Positions 1 through 15,533 of a stretch of DNA of 64,000 bases are shown here, piece after piece (positions within the stretch are counted from its first letter, which is position 1; the number at the start of each line of letters is the position of its first letter). Below the pieces are notes generated by a model. It had not been told where the DNA came from. It was given only the letters and a program-made list of their open reading frames with translations, and did not search any database. Origin of the DNA: Centrapalus pauciflorus (taxonomy: Eukaryota; Streptophyta; Magnoliopsida; Asterales; Asteraceae); NCBI GenBank assembly GCA_020465985.1, contig JAANYP010003718.1, positions 372,001 through 436,000 of the forward strand. Direction: 5' to 3'. Position numbers and translations under genes: made by a program.

Positions 1-29
1 GGCTAATATCATCATTTCATAATTAACAG

Positions 30-1180
30 ATAATCCCTGCAAAGTGTAGACACGAAGTTCTCTCAACTAAAGTTGAAATTCGGCTTGCAAAAGCTGATAC
101 TATACGCTGGGAATCTCTCGAATTTGGTAATAACATTTTGGTTGCAGCACAGAGCAATGTCTCTACAGGTATGTCATTTCCGGAAATGGTATTTATGATT
201 GTCAATAATGTCCTGCAGGAGTGTAACTTGTAGCTTATATTTGGCAGTTGCTGTAATTGTGATGAGGTGTTTGTGTGTAGTTAATTCTTCATGAGATCGC
301 TCTCATATTGGAGTGTTGATAATCTTCTCTCTGTCATGTAGGGAATCAAAGACCAATATATCCGTCCTCAAAACCAACAAAGGACTGGGATAAGCTTGAA
401 GCTCAAGTCAAAAAGGAGGTATAGAGTTAGACCTGATAGCTCACTTATTCTTCACCAATAATGCTCGCGGTGTTGTGGCTAATCGTAGTAGAGTGTTTGT
501 TCAGGAAAAAGATGAAAAACTTGATGGAGATGCAGCTCTAAACAAGTTTTTCCGTGATATATATAAAGATGCAGATGAAGATACAAGAAGGGCTATGAGC
601 AAATCTTTTGTAAGACAATTCTTTTCTTGATTTGGAAAATAGTCTCTGTAGCAATTGGTATTTTCTTTTCTGTCAACAGAGGAAAGAATGGGCATATTTA
701 CTGTTTAAACTAGAGGTGGTGGTTTCGACCCATATATCTGAAACTGAAAGTGTGTTGATTTGGGTTATATTTCATATCCAACGGGTCCAAACTTGAATAC
801 TTGGCCAAAAGTGATATGAGTCGAAGATGCCGAAGTGGTAGTTATATGCTTACAGCTTTTTAAATCGCTTTGTAAAAAACATTTGAGTATTTTATTGTAT
901 TAATAGCACTATAGTTCTTGTGATTTGTGAAAGGGTTGGCTACTGAAAATATGTGTTCCTTTGACATAGAATCCTTTTCCATTTTCACCCCCAGCTGAAT
1001 TTTATAGGGCTGTTGTTAGTTGTCACAAACAGAAGATATCATTTTTGATGATGGGTTTTTGTGTACAAACAGGTGGAGTCAAATGGGACAGTGCTGTCTA
1101 CAAATTGGAATGAAGTGGGATCGAAGGTGGTGGAAGGAACCCCTCCTGATGGTATGGAATTGAAAAAGTGGGAACATTGA
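30..1180 (+). CDS. SGT1: SGT1 co-chaperone, C-terminal part (gene enters from the left edge)
   Basis: Four exons join in frame: 30-168, 342-418, 505-609 and 1073-1180 (stop TGA 1178-1180). All donors are GT and all acceptors AG. The product starts IIPAKCRHEVLSTK, the end of the CS (p23-like, HSP90-binding) domain. It continues through a linker with SSKPTKDWDKLEAQVKKE, then the SGS domain with EKDEKLDGDAALNKFFRDIY, ADEDTRRAMSKSF and VESNGTVLSTNW, ending GMELKKWEH. These are hallmark SGT1 segments. In the family, SGT1 works with HSP90 and RAR1 in the cytosol and nucleus to stabilise NLR immune receptors, and with SKP1 in SCF ubiquitin ligases. The N-terminal TPR domain and most of CS lie left of the window. 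The usual last residue is Tyr; here I read His. Family identity is near certain. Confidence 0.95.
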
Positions 1181-1548
1181 AAATTGAATGAAGTGTGTTT
1201 TTGTTGCGGATCTTTGTTCTTTTATTATGATGCTTTAAATGAATCTGTTCATATTCAAGAGTCCTCATTTTCATGCACTAGTTTGCATTGCAGTCATCGT
1301 ATTATTCCTGGCCTCAAACTCCACTTTAACATGTTCTTCCTAGTGGAGACATTTTTATTTTATATGTGTCTCTACACATATAACATGTTCTCCCAGAGTG
1401 TAGACCTTTTCTTTCCCCCCTTCAGATTTTGATACGTTTGAAAGTTGTAGTGGTCGGTCACTCTGGGAGTCTGGTCAGGCTGTATTGAAAGTTGAAACCC
1501 GCATGGATTAAACCAATCTCTGATCGTTTTTACATATTAGATTTGGGT

Positions 1549-1552
<4 letters not shown>
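1181..1552 (+). other. 3' UTR and downstream flank of SGT1
   Basis: No coding signal is visible after the SGT1 stop. The sequence is unremarkable and T-rich, consistent with a 3' untranslated region. No clear polyadenylation signal could be assigned. Confidence 0.5.

Positions 1553-1602
<50 letters not shown>
1553..1602. repeat. (TA)n microsatellite
   Basis: An uninterrupted run of about 25 TA units. Confidence 0.95.
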
Positions 1603-1606
<4 letters not shown>

Positions 1607-1639
1607 ATAAATTATAATATATTGAAATAAATAATAAAA

Positions 1640-1840
1640 AATATGCAAATTACACAAATGGTCCCTGAAAATCAAAAGGACAAAAATGCCCCTGAAAGTA
1701 ACGGCTCAAGTTAATTGTCGTTAGTTTCATGGATCAAAATGTTACAATTTTTCGATTTTAAAGTCTTGTGGTGTAATAAAAATCTTTCAGAGACTAAAAC
1801 CGTAATCATAGGACCAATTTATGTAATTTAGTCTTGATTT
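1640..1840. mobile_element. Short inverted-repeat MITE with GGTCC ends
   Basis: The left end reads AAATTACACAAATGGTCC. The right end reads GGACCAATTTATGTAATTT, its imperfect reverse complement. The interior has no reading frame. The ends resemble those of the large inverted repeat at 13294-15432, suggesting related foldback elements. Boundaries are approximate. Confidence 0.55.
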
Positions 1841-2175
1841 AATTAGTGATACGTAGATTTCTTTAGAGAAAATCATAATAATCAAAACTATTAAAAAAGT
1901 AATGATTATAATCATTTTTAATTCAATTATTTTTTATTCTAAATCATTAGGCGTATTTTATTTTCAAAATATTGAGAGAGAGAGAGAGAGAGATATGGTT
2001 GGGAAAAATGTTTTTCAAAAGGAAAAGGATATTTACGAGAGCAGCCAGAGAAAAGTCATAGCATCTAGAAATATAGAACGAACAATTTCTTAATCCAAGT
2101 ATTTCTTTTCCACCAATATAATATCATAAACGATAATTGTAATTCAATTTAATTACATAATCATCAACGTAAAAA

Positions 2176-2787
2176 ATGGTTCCGACTAACCCTTACGCCC
2201 ACGTCAACCAAGACCTCTCTGCCGTAGCCGATGAAGACCGCCGTAAAAGGAGGAGGCGCTACCTCGTGTCTATAATCATCGTCGCCGGGTTTCTAGCTAT
2301 CATTATCCTCTACTTCTCTCTAACCGCCGGCAGATTCCGCACCCCTAAATTCCGTGTCCGGTCAGCTACCTTTGGGACTTTCAACATCGTAAATTCCACT
2401 ACACCTTCATTTGTCATCGCCATGAACACACAAGTTGGTATCAAGAACACAAACTTCCGCCGATTCCGGTACCGGAGCACCACCGTCGATTTCTACTATC
2501 GAGACCAGAAGATTGGTGAGGGGAATGTTTGGAACGACAGAGTGAAAGTCAGAGATACTAGGAAGTTTGTTGTTCCGGTGATCTTGTCGTCGACGAATGT
2601 TTCGTCATCGTCGCCGGAGTTATCAAGTGATCTGAACGGTGGGGTTTTGCCGTTGAGGAGCCGGTCGAGATTGACGGGAAAGTTTAAGATATTAGTGGTA
2701 TTTCGAAAGTATAAGCACGTTGATATGGATTGTACAATGGACCTTGTGATAGCAAGCAGGCTACTCTCAAACATCTCTTGCCGCTGA
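2176..2787 (+). CDS. NDR1/HIN1-like (LEA_2 domain) membrane protein
   Basis: A 203-aa intronless gene with a proper ATG after an A-rich leader. The cytosolic N-terminus carries the basic cluster RRKRRRRY (about residues 23-30). One hydrophobic transmembrane segment, LVSIIIVAGFLAIIILYFSL, follows at about 30-50. The rest is a LEA_2 fold: VGIKNTNFRRFRYRSTTVDF, then a strand with KIGEGNVW, then LTGKFKILV, and a C-terminus with DCTMDLVIASRLLSNISC. This is the layout of the NHL family, plasma-membrane type II proteins often induced by pathogens or abiotic stress. It looks closest to the group annotated as LEA protein At1g64065-like. No disulfide or GPI feature is evident. A specific function cannot be assigned. 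Confidence 0.9.
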   Translation: MVPTNPYAHVNQDLSAVADEDRRKRRRRYLVSIIIVAGFLAIIILYFSLTAGRFRTPKFRVRSATFGTFNIVNSTTPSFVIAMNTQVGIKNTNFRRFRYRSTTVDFYYRDQKIGEGNVWNDRVKVRDTRKFVVPVILSSTNVSSSSPELSSDLNGGVLPLRSRSRLTGKFKILVVFRKYKHVDMDCTMDLVIASRLLSNISCR

Positions 2788-2888
2788 TAGGGATTGTACG
2801 TTCCTACCTTTTATTTTACTTTTAATTCTTATTTTTGATGATGTTTTAAGTTTGTCGCTGTGGATATTCTTTTAAAAAAAATAAAAGT

Positions 2889-3175
2889 TTATCATGAAAA
2901 AATCAACATGTTCTCACGTTTTTTACGGTTTCGTCATTTTTTTTAATTTTTTTCATAAAAGTTTTCAAATTAATTTTTTATTTTTGATTTAGTGAAATTT
3001 GGATATTAGAACCCGTTCGTAAATTAAATTTTTAAAAACAGAAAATCCGGGTTCTAATGTCTAAATTTCAGTAAACAAAAAAAAATAACTTGATAACTTT
3101 TATGGAAAAAAATAACATGGAGAACAAAAACGTAAAAACATGTTTGTTTTTTTTTTCATAATAAATTCAAAGAAT
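2889..3175. mobile_element. Foldback MITE, family F8, copy 1
   Basis: An inverted-repeat element. The left arm has TTATCATGAAAAAATCAACATG and, later, ATTTGGATATTAGAACCCG. The right arm has CGGGTTCTAATGTCTAAAT and, at the far end, ATAACATGGAG then CATAATAAA. It is non-coding. Related sequence occurs at 28370-28590 and 59370-59570. Confidence 0.6.
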
Positions 3176-4160
3176 AAATAAATGTAATATGTTGTATCAC
3201 TGGATTGTCTCTTGACAAAGTTTTCTTTTTGATACGTTTAATTTATTTACAATTTTAATATTTTCACTTTTAATATTGTATCTTCAGTAATAATTAATTA
3301 TTATAAACAAATATTTATATAAACACCATATATATAATTTTTTTAGTAATTATTGTAAGAATCTTTACACACAAAATATTATATCAAAATAAAAGATTAT
3401 TTAAAACAATCTCTAAGTTTATTTTTAAAATTTGAATGTATGACATTTTAATTATAAACCTAAATTTATAACGTTAAATTTATGATTGTTTATTATAACT
3501 AGAGTATAATATAATAAATAAAACAATTATTATTAACTATATTATAAGTATAATAAAATTTTAAAAAAATATTTTAGGATCAACAATGTAAAACATAGGT
3601 TAATTTTATAATATAATAACATTTTGTATAAGAATGATAAAAAGTAAATATTACGTATATATTTAAAAGGCTATAATTAATAGTTTATGATAAATAAATA
3701 TTTTTTTTTCCTTTTAAAAAAATTAATATCCGTGTGTTTTAGGTTTTTATTTACATAAGTATTATATAAAAATTATGTATTAAATTCACGTAATACTATG
3801 TTATATAAACTAGTATGATTATACATACTTTTTATTGAAAATTTAAATTATTTTATTTAAACAAACATTTTAGTTTGTCTTCTGTGATAACGACTTGATT
3901 GTTTTCCTATTCCACTCTATAAGTTCGCTAAAAGTGTAAATACATTAAATTGATAAATGAGAAATATCATACTTGTCTAATTCACATGTTTAAAAATAAA
4001 CATATTCCAATTCATAAGTCTAAAAATCAATTTAATCCTTTTAATAATTTTGAATATATGTATATTACAATTTTACATTAAATTTAACATTTTATCGTAA
4101 TGAATATGTGCATTAATAGGGTACTACAGTAGTCCAATCTAATATGATACTTCATGAAAC
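3176..4160. other. AT-rich intergenic DNA
   Basis: Extremely AT-rich sequence with stops in all frames. I see no gene and no clear repeat boundary. Confidence 0.6.
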
Positions 4161-4161
4161 T

Positions 4162-4992
<831 letters not shown>

Positions 4993-5079
<87 letters not shown>
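4993..5079. repeat. (TA)n tract between two MITEs
   Basis: About 43 TA units separate the right end of the F1 element from the left end of the F3 element. Confidence 0.95.
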
Positions 5080-6676
<1,597 letters not shown>

Positions 6677-7570
6677 ATATATATAATTGTTCATTACGAT
6701 AAAATGTATCATTTTTTGCAAAAGTGTAATATGCACATATTCAAAAGTGAATTACAATCGATGAGTTCACATCATTTGAAGTTATAACGATAAAAAAAAT
6801 TTTATTTAATGTAAATGTATAATATTTAAACAATATGCACATATGAACTGAAAGTGCACTTTTAAATACATGCATATTGTATTTTTGCATTAAATACAAC
6901 ATTTTTATTGTAATGAACTTCAAATTATTTGTTGGTTAATATTAATATACTTTTGAACATGCATGTATTACACTTTTGAATTAAATAGAATACTTTATCG
7001 ATAAACATACACATTTAATGGAATCCAGGAGACCACTCTAATATAGAATTCTATGGAACTTGAGTCTATATATAAATATATCCAATAATAGAGACATAAA
7101 CAGTCAAGTGGCAGCATTTGGATGCCGATGCCGAGTTTTATTTGGGGTACCAGCCTCTGTACCGAAGCAATGCCATGTACGGGCTATGCCCAATCCCTTG
7201 GCTTAAGATAAAATTACTTACTATTGAATATTGTTATAAAAAAGAGAAAAAGAAAACGTAACAATCATATTCAGAATTTTCAGATGAGATGTGATGTGAA
7301 ATAGAAATAAGAATCAAAGAGTAGTAAGTGGTGTTGATGAGATATGAAGCTGTAGATTTTGTCTCGTAGTTGTTTTTCTTTTCATTCCGGCCTTCATTAT
7401 TTCTGGTAAAGCAAATAAATCATACTCTGATGATACTACAATTTCATCTCTCTCTCACACACTTTGCAAAATTTTTTGATGTTTTTTTTAATGACACATG
7501 CAAAGGGAGCTAGCTGCAGCATCCTCCTAATTAAATTTCCAAAACTAATTAACCTACACACACATATATA
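6677..7570. other. Intergenic, no gene seen
   Basis: AT-rich. A short higher-GC patch around 7110-7200 gives no convincing exon. CT-rich and CA-rich low-complexity runs occur near 7440-7570. Confidence 0.5.
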
Positions 7571-8325
7571 GATTCAAGATCAATGGAGTATCATATTAGA
7601 CTAGGATACCGGGGAACCATTTATAGCCAATCATTTATCATTAAAATTATTAAAATATAATATAAATTTTGTTTAAAATTCTTTTCCACATTAATTAATG
7701 TTGGGGGTAAAAATGGTATTAAAAAATTTAAATTAAAATCAAAGATTCTATGTATCTCATAAAGATCTCTATTTTAGTTAATATCATTTATTACATCCAT
7801 ACTGAACATGTGCAATGATAACACTCCATAAACCACGATTGAACATGTTTAACACCGTCAATATTGGTTTATCATCAAAACGGATAACAACGACAAAAAA
7901 ACGCAATAAACTCCAAATGCACATGTTCAATAACGTGTAAATGAAATTGAACCTTCACGAACGGTTTGAAGAAAATAATAAATACATTTATTTGACACAT
8001 CCAGTTGAACATGTTCAGTTGTTCATTAAAACCCATTGTCGAATCCAATTGAACATGTGCACTAAAACACATTGTCGAATCCGATTGAACATGTTCACTA
8101 AAATCTATTGTCGAATCCGATTGAACATGTTCATTAAAAACCATTTTTAAATTTATTATATATATGTTATGGAAGTAAATCCCTATAATTAAGGAAACTA
8201 TTATATTATTAGTTGTCAGCTATTATTTAATATAATTCTAATTGACTATATTACTCTTTTAAACTTATAACCAAACATGGGTGGACTCCGGTTCCCTAGT
8301 CTAACATGGTACCCCATTGATCTCG

Positions 8326-8329
<4 letters not shown>
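7571..8329 (-). mobile_element. TA-tract MITE, family F1, copy 2 (inverted)
   Basis: It ends CATGGTACCCCATTGATCTC then GACCC immediately before (TA)n, the reverse complement of the start of the 4280 copy. The start near 7571 (GATTCAAGATCAATGG) is the decayed other end. The interior has the same GAACATGTTC-containing repeats, here read as reverse complements. The matching subterminal segment containing ACCAAACATGGGTGGACTCC confirms the family. Confidence 0.8.

Positions 8330-8410
<81 letters not shown>
8330..8410. repeat. (TA)n tract
   Basis: About 40 TA units between the F1 and F2 elements. Confidence 0.95.
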
Positions 8411-8764
<354 letters not shown>

Positions 8765-9007
8765 AATACACACACATATACATACATAATCCTCTCTGTG
8801 TGTGTGTTTGATTTGATGGAAGTTGCATGAAAGGAAAGGCATATATTGATATATTATATGTAATGTAATTGTAAAAGGGTGTGGTGTATTTGAAGATGCC
8901 CCTGTCATTCAAGGATCCAGCTACGTCTCTGTCTTTAATCTTTTACTGTCACCATTTACATACATTTGATACGTCTATATTATATACAGATACACACACA
9001 TATATAG

Positions 9008-9063
<56 letters not shown>

Positions 9064-9301
9064 TAAAATGAGTACCATTGATTTTGCAGAGCATCGGAAG
9101 TATCTCGCTTATAACCTTTTGTTTTTGAGTTTCTTTTTCATAATTATGTTTAAATATATAATGAAAGACCACATATAAAAAATCACTAAATAAAAACACA
9201 TTAGAACCATGTGAAATGTGCATATCCACTTGGACCGAACATGTTCACTTAAATTTTTTCACGTTTTCGTAACTTTCAAGATGTTATAATGTGTGAATAT
9301 G
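8765..9301. other. Intergenic with CA/TA microsatellite
   Basis: CA- and TA-rich tracts at about 8990-9058. No gene is visible. The last eight bases (TGAATATG) are the left target duplication of the hAT element. Confidence 0.6.
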
Positions 9302-10178
9302 CAGGGGCGGATGTAGTGTGGATTTAGGGGTGTCACTCGACACCGATAAAATTGTAAAATACTGAGTTACATATGTATCAAAAATTCGAGTGACACCTAG
9401 GATTTTTTTTAGTGACACCTACGAAAAATTTATGAAAGTATCATCTAAATATCTAATGTATATTTGTTGATTTCGTTACCCAAACTTATTAAAATATTAC
9501 TGATTTTAATCCTAAAAACTCAAAAGAAAAAACAGAAACCCGATAGAAATAAAAATGATAAGAGACAATATTCAAGAACCAGCCCAAAAGATTAAAAAAA
9601 AGGTTAAAAAAAAAAAAACTAGTCTAAACCTTGTTGAATACACCGGTCCAATTGGTTGAAAAAACCCTAATTAATATCATCGCTTCTCAATTTCTCATCG
9701 GTTATGGAGGTACTTAAATATGTTGAAAACCCCCTGACCGTCTTTTTGGGACTTTGATGCATCAAAGTTATTAAGGTTGGCGGAGATGTATCCGAATGAT
9801 TTTAATTATGATGAGAATGATAATCTTGTACATCAACTTGAATACTATATTGAGATCGTGAAAGACGATCCAATATTTTCTAATTTGAATGGAGTCCTGA
9901 GCTTGCTAAATTAATGATGGAAATTAGGAACATCTTTCGTATCATTTGGTTTATCAATTGTTGAAGCTAATATGTGTTTTGTCGGTCGCAACTGCTACGG
10001 TTGAAAAATAGTATTGTACGATGTACTGTTTTAATTATAAAAAGCTTGGTATTTGTTAATTTTGTGTTGACAACCCGATTCGCTGACCCGATCCATATTA
10101 GAATATATTTTTACAATATAAATTAAATTAACTCTAAAAAAGTAACACCGATAACAAAATATCCTGGATCCGTCCCTG
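9302..10178 (+). mobile_element. hAT-superfamily transposon relic with 8-bp target duplication
   Basis: The left terminus CAGGGGCGGATGTAG and right terminus GGATCCGTCCCTG are inverted. The 8-bp direct repeat TGAATATG flanks both sides exactly (9294-9301 and 10179-10186), which is diagnostic of hAT. The 877-bp body keeps scraps of a transposase of the TTF zinc-finger/hAT-dimerisation type. These include words like LAKLMMEIR and LSVATATVEK at about 9900-10010, interrupted by stops and frame breaks. Non-functional. Confidence 0.88.
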
Positions 10179-10186
10179 TGAATATG

Positions 10187-10838
10187 TGCAATGAACACGA
10201 AGCCAATGATGATATACGAAGATGAACAATATGAACGAATGATGAGTGAAGATAAACAATATGAACGATGCATCCGTAATTTGAAGATAAATCCATAATA
10301 AGATGAATAAGAATCCAACCCGAAGACGAAGAGAAGAAGATGAACAAATGATGAATATGCACACGAATATGGAGTAAGTTAGGAATAAATCGTGTTTGAT
10401 CCAATGAATCACGTTAAAACTGATAAAGATGCACATGAATGGAATATGAATCAAATATGTTGTATGCATCATGTTTGAACCGATTAAGATGCACACGAAT
10501 ATGAAAGATGAATCGATGATGCATTTGATTTGAAGAAGATGATGCAACATATAGATTTATATGAAATTGTTTAATTTAGATAAATAATATAGTATTTGTT
10601 TAATTTTTTTCATTTGAATATGTTTAAATTTGAAAATTTATTAGCATTTAATGTGTAATTATTAGATGAAATATTCAATCAAATATAAAATAAATTTGAG
10701 TTAACTAAATATATTGTTTTCCCCAAAATATCCAATGCCTACCTAATATGCAGTCCCGACTAATACCAAGTGCTACACGGGCTGTGCAACACGACCTAAT
10801 TTTTTATTGGGCCTCAAAAAAATTTCATCTTTGTATTA
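10187..10838. mobile_element. F6-related element fragment, host of the hAT insertion
   Basis: The stretch with AATTTATTAGCATTTAAT and, downstream, ATATTCAATCAA then GAGTTAACT is the diverged equivalent of about 18890-19020 in the F6 element. The repeated GATGCA(C/T) and CACGAATATG words also match that family. The hAT relic lies immediately to its left. Boundaries are uncertain. Confidence 0.5.
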
Positions 10839-10846
10839 TATATATA

Positions 10847-11245
10847 GGGTTGGGTTTAGGTAAACCACTTAATTTCGTAAGAACCATTAAAAAAACATAA
10901 ATTTGTACATCAAATACATAAATTTAAAAATTAAATTTATAACTTAGAACCATTATTGATCTTCAGTATTAATAAATAACATAATATAACATTAAAATTA
11001 TTTTTAAACTTTAAATTTTTTTAATTATACACTAAATGAACAAATTTGAACATTAAATGTATAAATTTTGTCAAATGCACAAATTCATACATAAAGTTAA
11101 CAAATTTATTATGATATGCGTAAATATTTATATAAATTTATCAAATGTATAAATTTTAGCATTAAATACATAATTTTATGCATTAAATTTACAAAATTTG
11201 AAGTGGTTCTCACGAAACTAATGGATTCTTACAGGAACCAAACTC
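10847..11245 (+). mobile_element. TA-tract MITE, family F4, copy 1
   Basis: Begins GGGTTGGGTTTAGGTAAACC after a short TA run and ends near ACAGGAACCAAACTCTG. The interior repeats (A/C)ATAAATTT and ATGCACAAATT words. Homologous full copy at 33611-34035 and deleted copy at 48815-48954. Confidence 0.72.
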
Positions 11246-11624
11246 TGTATTAATATTTTGGTATATATGCATGTATGTGGTCCCGTTTAAGTAATCTCTT
11301 TTAGACTTGAATTAAAGTAATATTCTTTTGGCCCAATTAAAGTATTATATAGACATTTAACTAACCTGCTTTTGGCTCAAATAAAGTAACATGTGTAGCC
11401 CAAAAGTCACGGCATTAAGTTACGGTACTCCATTTTTTTCATATTGTCACCATTTTTTTTACTGTTTATATCTTCTAATATTCTAGGTTGAGAAAATTGA
11501 TTATATGAAAAATATAAAATAAATAGAATTGAAGACTTTATTATAATTTTTTTTGGGTTTAAAAGGCATACTTTGTGATCGTTGCACTGTTTTTCCTAAA
11601 CTAATGAGACGGACCTGCAAACTG

Positions 11625-11670
<46 letters not shown>
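11246..11670. other. Intergenic with (TA)n at its right end
   Basis: No gene seen. TA units at about 11631-11670 lead into the F2 cluster. Confidence 0.6.
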
Positions 11671-12595
<925 letters not shown>

Positions 12596-13293
12596 TATGT
12601 ATATATATATATATATAGACACACATATGGGTTTGTGTGTGTGACTAAACTAAACAAAATGGTCAGCAATTAAAGTAAAAAAGGTAAGTCTCCATCAGAC
12701 AGTAAAAGCAAATGTAAAATAAACAATACATTCACACACTCTCTCTTGTAAATGCACTCATACTTGATTTTGATTTTGATTTTGATTTTGGAGTTTGACG
12801 CTGGTCTCTGATGACAAACAAACAGAATCTACACTGCCATTTTTACAGTCATTTCTTTTGCTTTTTGAACCATTCATATTCATACATTCTTCAAAATTAA
12901 GCAACATTCATTCCTTTTCATTTTTATTTTAACTTCCTAACACCACCGGTTCACCCAATTAAATTAACCCATGTTAATTGTTAAGTAACATTTAGGAAAA
13001 CAAATAAAATAGCAATTAACAATTAGCAAAACAACTAAAGTAACAATTAACAATTATAAAACAAATAAACTAGCCATTAACAATTAACAATTACCAAAAC
13101 AAATAAAGTGGTAATTTACAAAACAAATAAATTAGCAATTAACAATAATCAAAACAAATAATTAGTTAATAATTAGAAGACGTGTTAAAGAAAAGAAAAC
13201 GCCATTAGTTGAATACGAAGTCTTGAATCTCTATTCTCTAATAACCAATGTGGACCGGAGAAAAAAAAATCAAGAGTAAATTACAGAAATGGT
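12596..13293. other. Intergenic with a degenerate ~30-bp tandem repeat
   Basis: From about 12990 to 13165 the unit AAAACAAATAAA plus TAGCAATTAACAATTA recurs five to six times with variation. No gene is visible. Confidence 0.65.
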
Positions 13294-13538
13294 CTCTGTG
13301 GTTTACATAAAACTTTGGATACAGTCCCTGTAGTTTCAATTTTGCATAAACGGTCCTTATCTTCACTGTTTACTTGCAAAATTGGTCCCTCTACAGTTAA
13401 CTTTAACCATGAAATGGTTAAATATTTTATAATGACCATTTTACCCTTTTCTTTAATAACATTTTGGTCCTTCAAGTTTGTTGTTCATTTTAGTTTTGGT
13501 CCCTCAAGTAAATTTTTTTATTTAACTCTATTTTACTA

Positions 13539-13589
<51 letters not shown>

Positions 13590-13595
13590 GTAACG

Positions 13596-13655
<60 letters not shown>

Positions 13656-15066
13656 TTAACTTTTTACATATTAATTTATTTGTTTATTAAGTTTTTTTAT
13701 TTTAATTCATTTTTTAATCTAAATTACAAATTATTTATTTCTTTATTATAAACAATTGTATCAAAATAAAATCCATTTATTTTATATTTTTTCCGAATGA
13801 AAAAATTACAAACATTTTATATTATACTTTTCCAAACCAAAAAATTTTGAACCTTAAACTTTTATTAGTTTTTTCAAACAAAAAAATGTTACAAACCAAA
13901 ATTTTGAACCTTAAACTTTCATTTTCTAAACTTAAAAATATGAAAACCAAACCGTTTTTTTATTTTTATTTTTACACTAAAACTCATTCTAATTTTTTGT
14001 TTTGAGAAACGAAAAGAAATACAAACCATTCTGTTGTTACTTTTTGCAAACGAAAAAAACTACGAATAATTCTAATTTCCAGTTTTTCCAAACAAAAAAA
14101 ATCATTCTATTTTTCTAGTTTTTTGAATGAAACCATTCCCTTTTATTTTTTCTCCGAACGGAAAAACTACCAACTATTATGTTTTTAAAGTTTTTCCTAA
14201 ATACGAAATAGCGTGTAGTCTTTTTGTTCGGAAAAACTAATAAAACGGAATGATTTGTATTTTTTACGATATGAAAATGTTAAAACTAAAGATTAATAAA
14301 AAATTAATGGTTCGAAGTTTTTTGTTCGGAAAAACTAAATAATAAAAGGGTTTGTTGTTTTTCATTAAAAAAACTAAATAATGGAATGGTTTGTATTTTT
14401 TATTTTTAGATTATTCTAGCCACTACGTTTTAAATTCTTTCCCATCATAAAAAATACAAACCATTCCGTTTTATTAGTTTTTCCGAACAAAAAGACTACA
14501 CGCTATTTCGTATTTAGGAAAAACTTTAAAAACATAATAGTTGGTAGTTTTTCCGTTCGGAGAAAAAAATAAAAGGGAATGGTTTCATTCAAAACACTAG
14601 AAAAATAAAAATGAATTTTTTTGTTTGGAAAAACTGGAAATTAGAATTATTCGTAGTTTTCTTCGTTTGCAAAAAGTAACAACAGAATGGTTTGTATTTC
14701 TTTTCGTTTTTCAAAACAAAAAATTAGAATGGGTTTTAGTGCAAAAATAAAAATAAAAAAACGGTTTGGTTTTCATATTTTTTACGTTTAGAAAATGAAA
14801 GTTTAAGGTTCAAAATTTTGGTTTGTAACAGTTTTTTGTTTGAAAAAACTAATAAAAGTTTAAGGTTCAAAATTTTTTGGTTTGGAAAACTATAATATAA
14901 AATGTTTGTATTTTTTTCATTCGGAAAAAATATAAAATAAATGGATTCTATTTTTGATACAATTGTTTATAATAAAAGATATAAATAATTTATAATTTAG
15001 ATTAAAAAGTGAATTAAAATAAAAAAACTTAATAAACAAATAAATTAATATGTAAAAAGTTAAATC

Positions 15067-15117
<51 letters not shown>

Positions 15118-15150
15118 TATATAATAATAATAATCGTTACAATAATAATA

Positions 15151-15185
<35 letters not shown>

Positions 15186-15432
15186 TAGTAAAATAGAGTT
15201 AAATAAAAAAATTTACTTGAGGGACCAAAACTAAAATGAACAACAAATTTGAAGGACCAAAATGTTATTAAAGAAAATGGTAAAATGGTCATTATAAAAG
15301 ATTTAACCATTTCATGGCTAAAGTTAACTGCAGAGGGACCAATTTTGCAAGTAAACAGTGAAGATAAGGACCGTTTATGCAAAATTGAAACTACAGGGAC
15401 TGTATCCAAAGTTTTATGTAAACCACAGGGAC
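13294..15432. repeat. 2.1-kb near-perfect inverted repeat (foldback element)
   Basis: The left arm (about 13294-14266) and right arm (about 14452-15432) are reverse complements along nearly their whole length, with a spacer of about 185 bp. Landmarks pair in mirror order. The outer CTGTGGTTTACATAAAAC pairs with GTTTTATGTAAACCACAG. A (TTA)n tract at about 13541-13650 pairs with (AAT)n at about 15067-15183, both interrupted by the same GTAACG/CGTTAC. Inner GAAATAGCGTGTAGTC pairs with GACTACACGCTATTTC. Short frames in the arms mirror each other and are not genes. Confidence 0.92.
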
Positions 15433-15533
15433 TTGCAGTTAGAATGTTTGGAGAATGCCAGAAGCCCAAAATTCCAGAATTTCAGTTCGAAAGTTCGATG
15501 GGTTGGAGTGTTGCGCATGAAAGAACGAATGAT

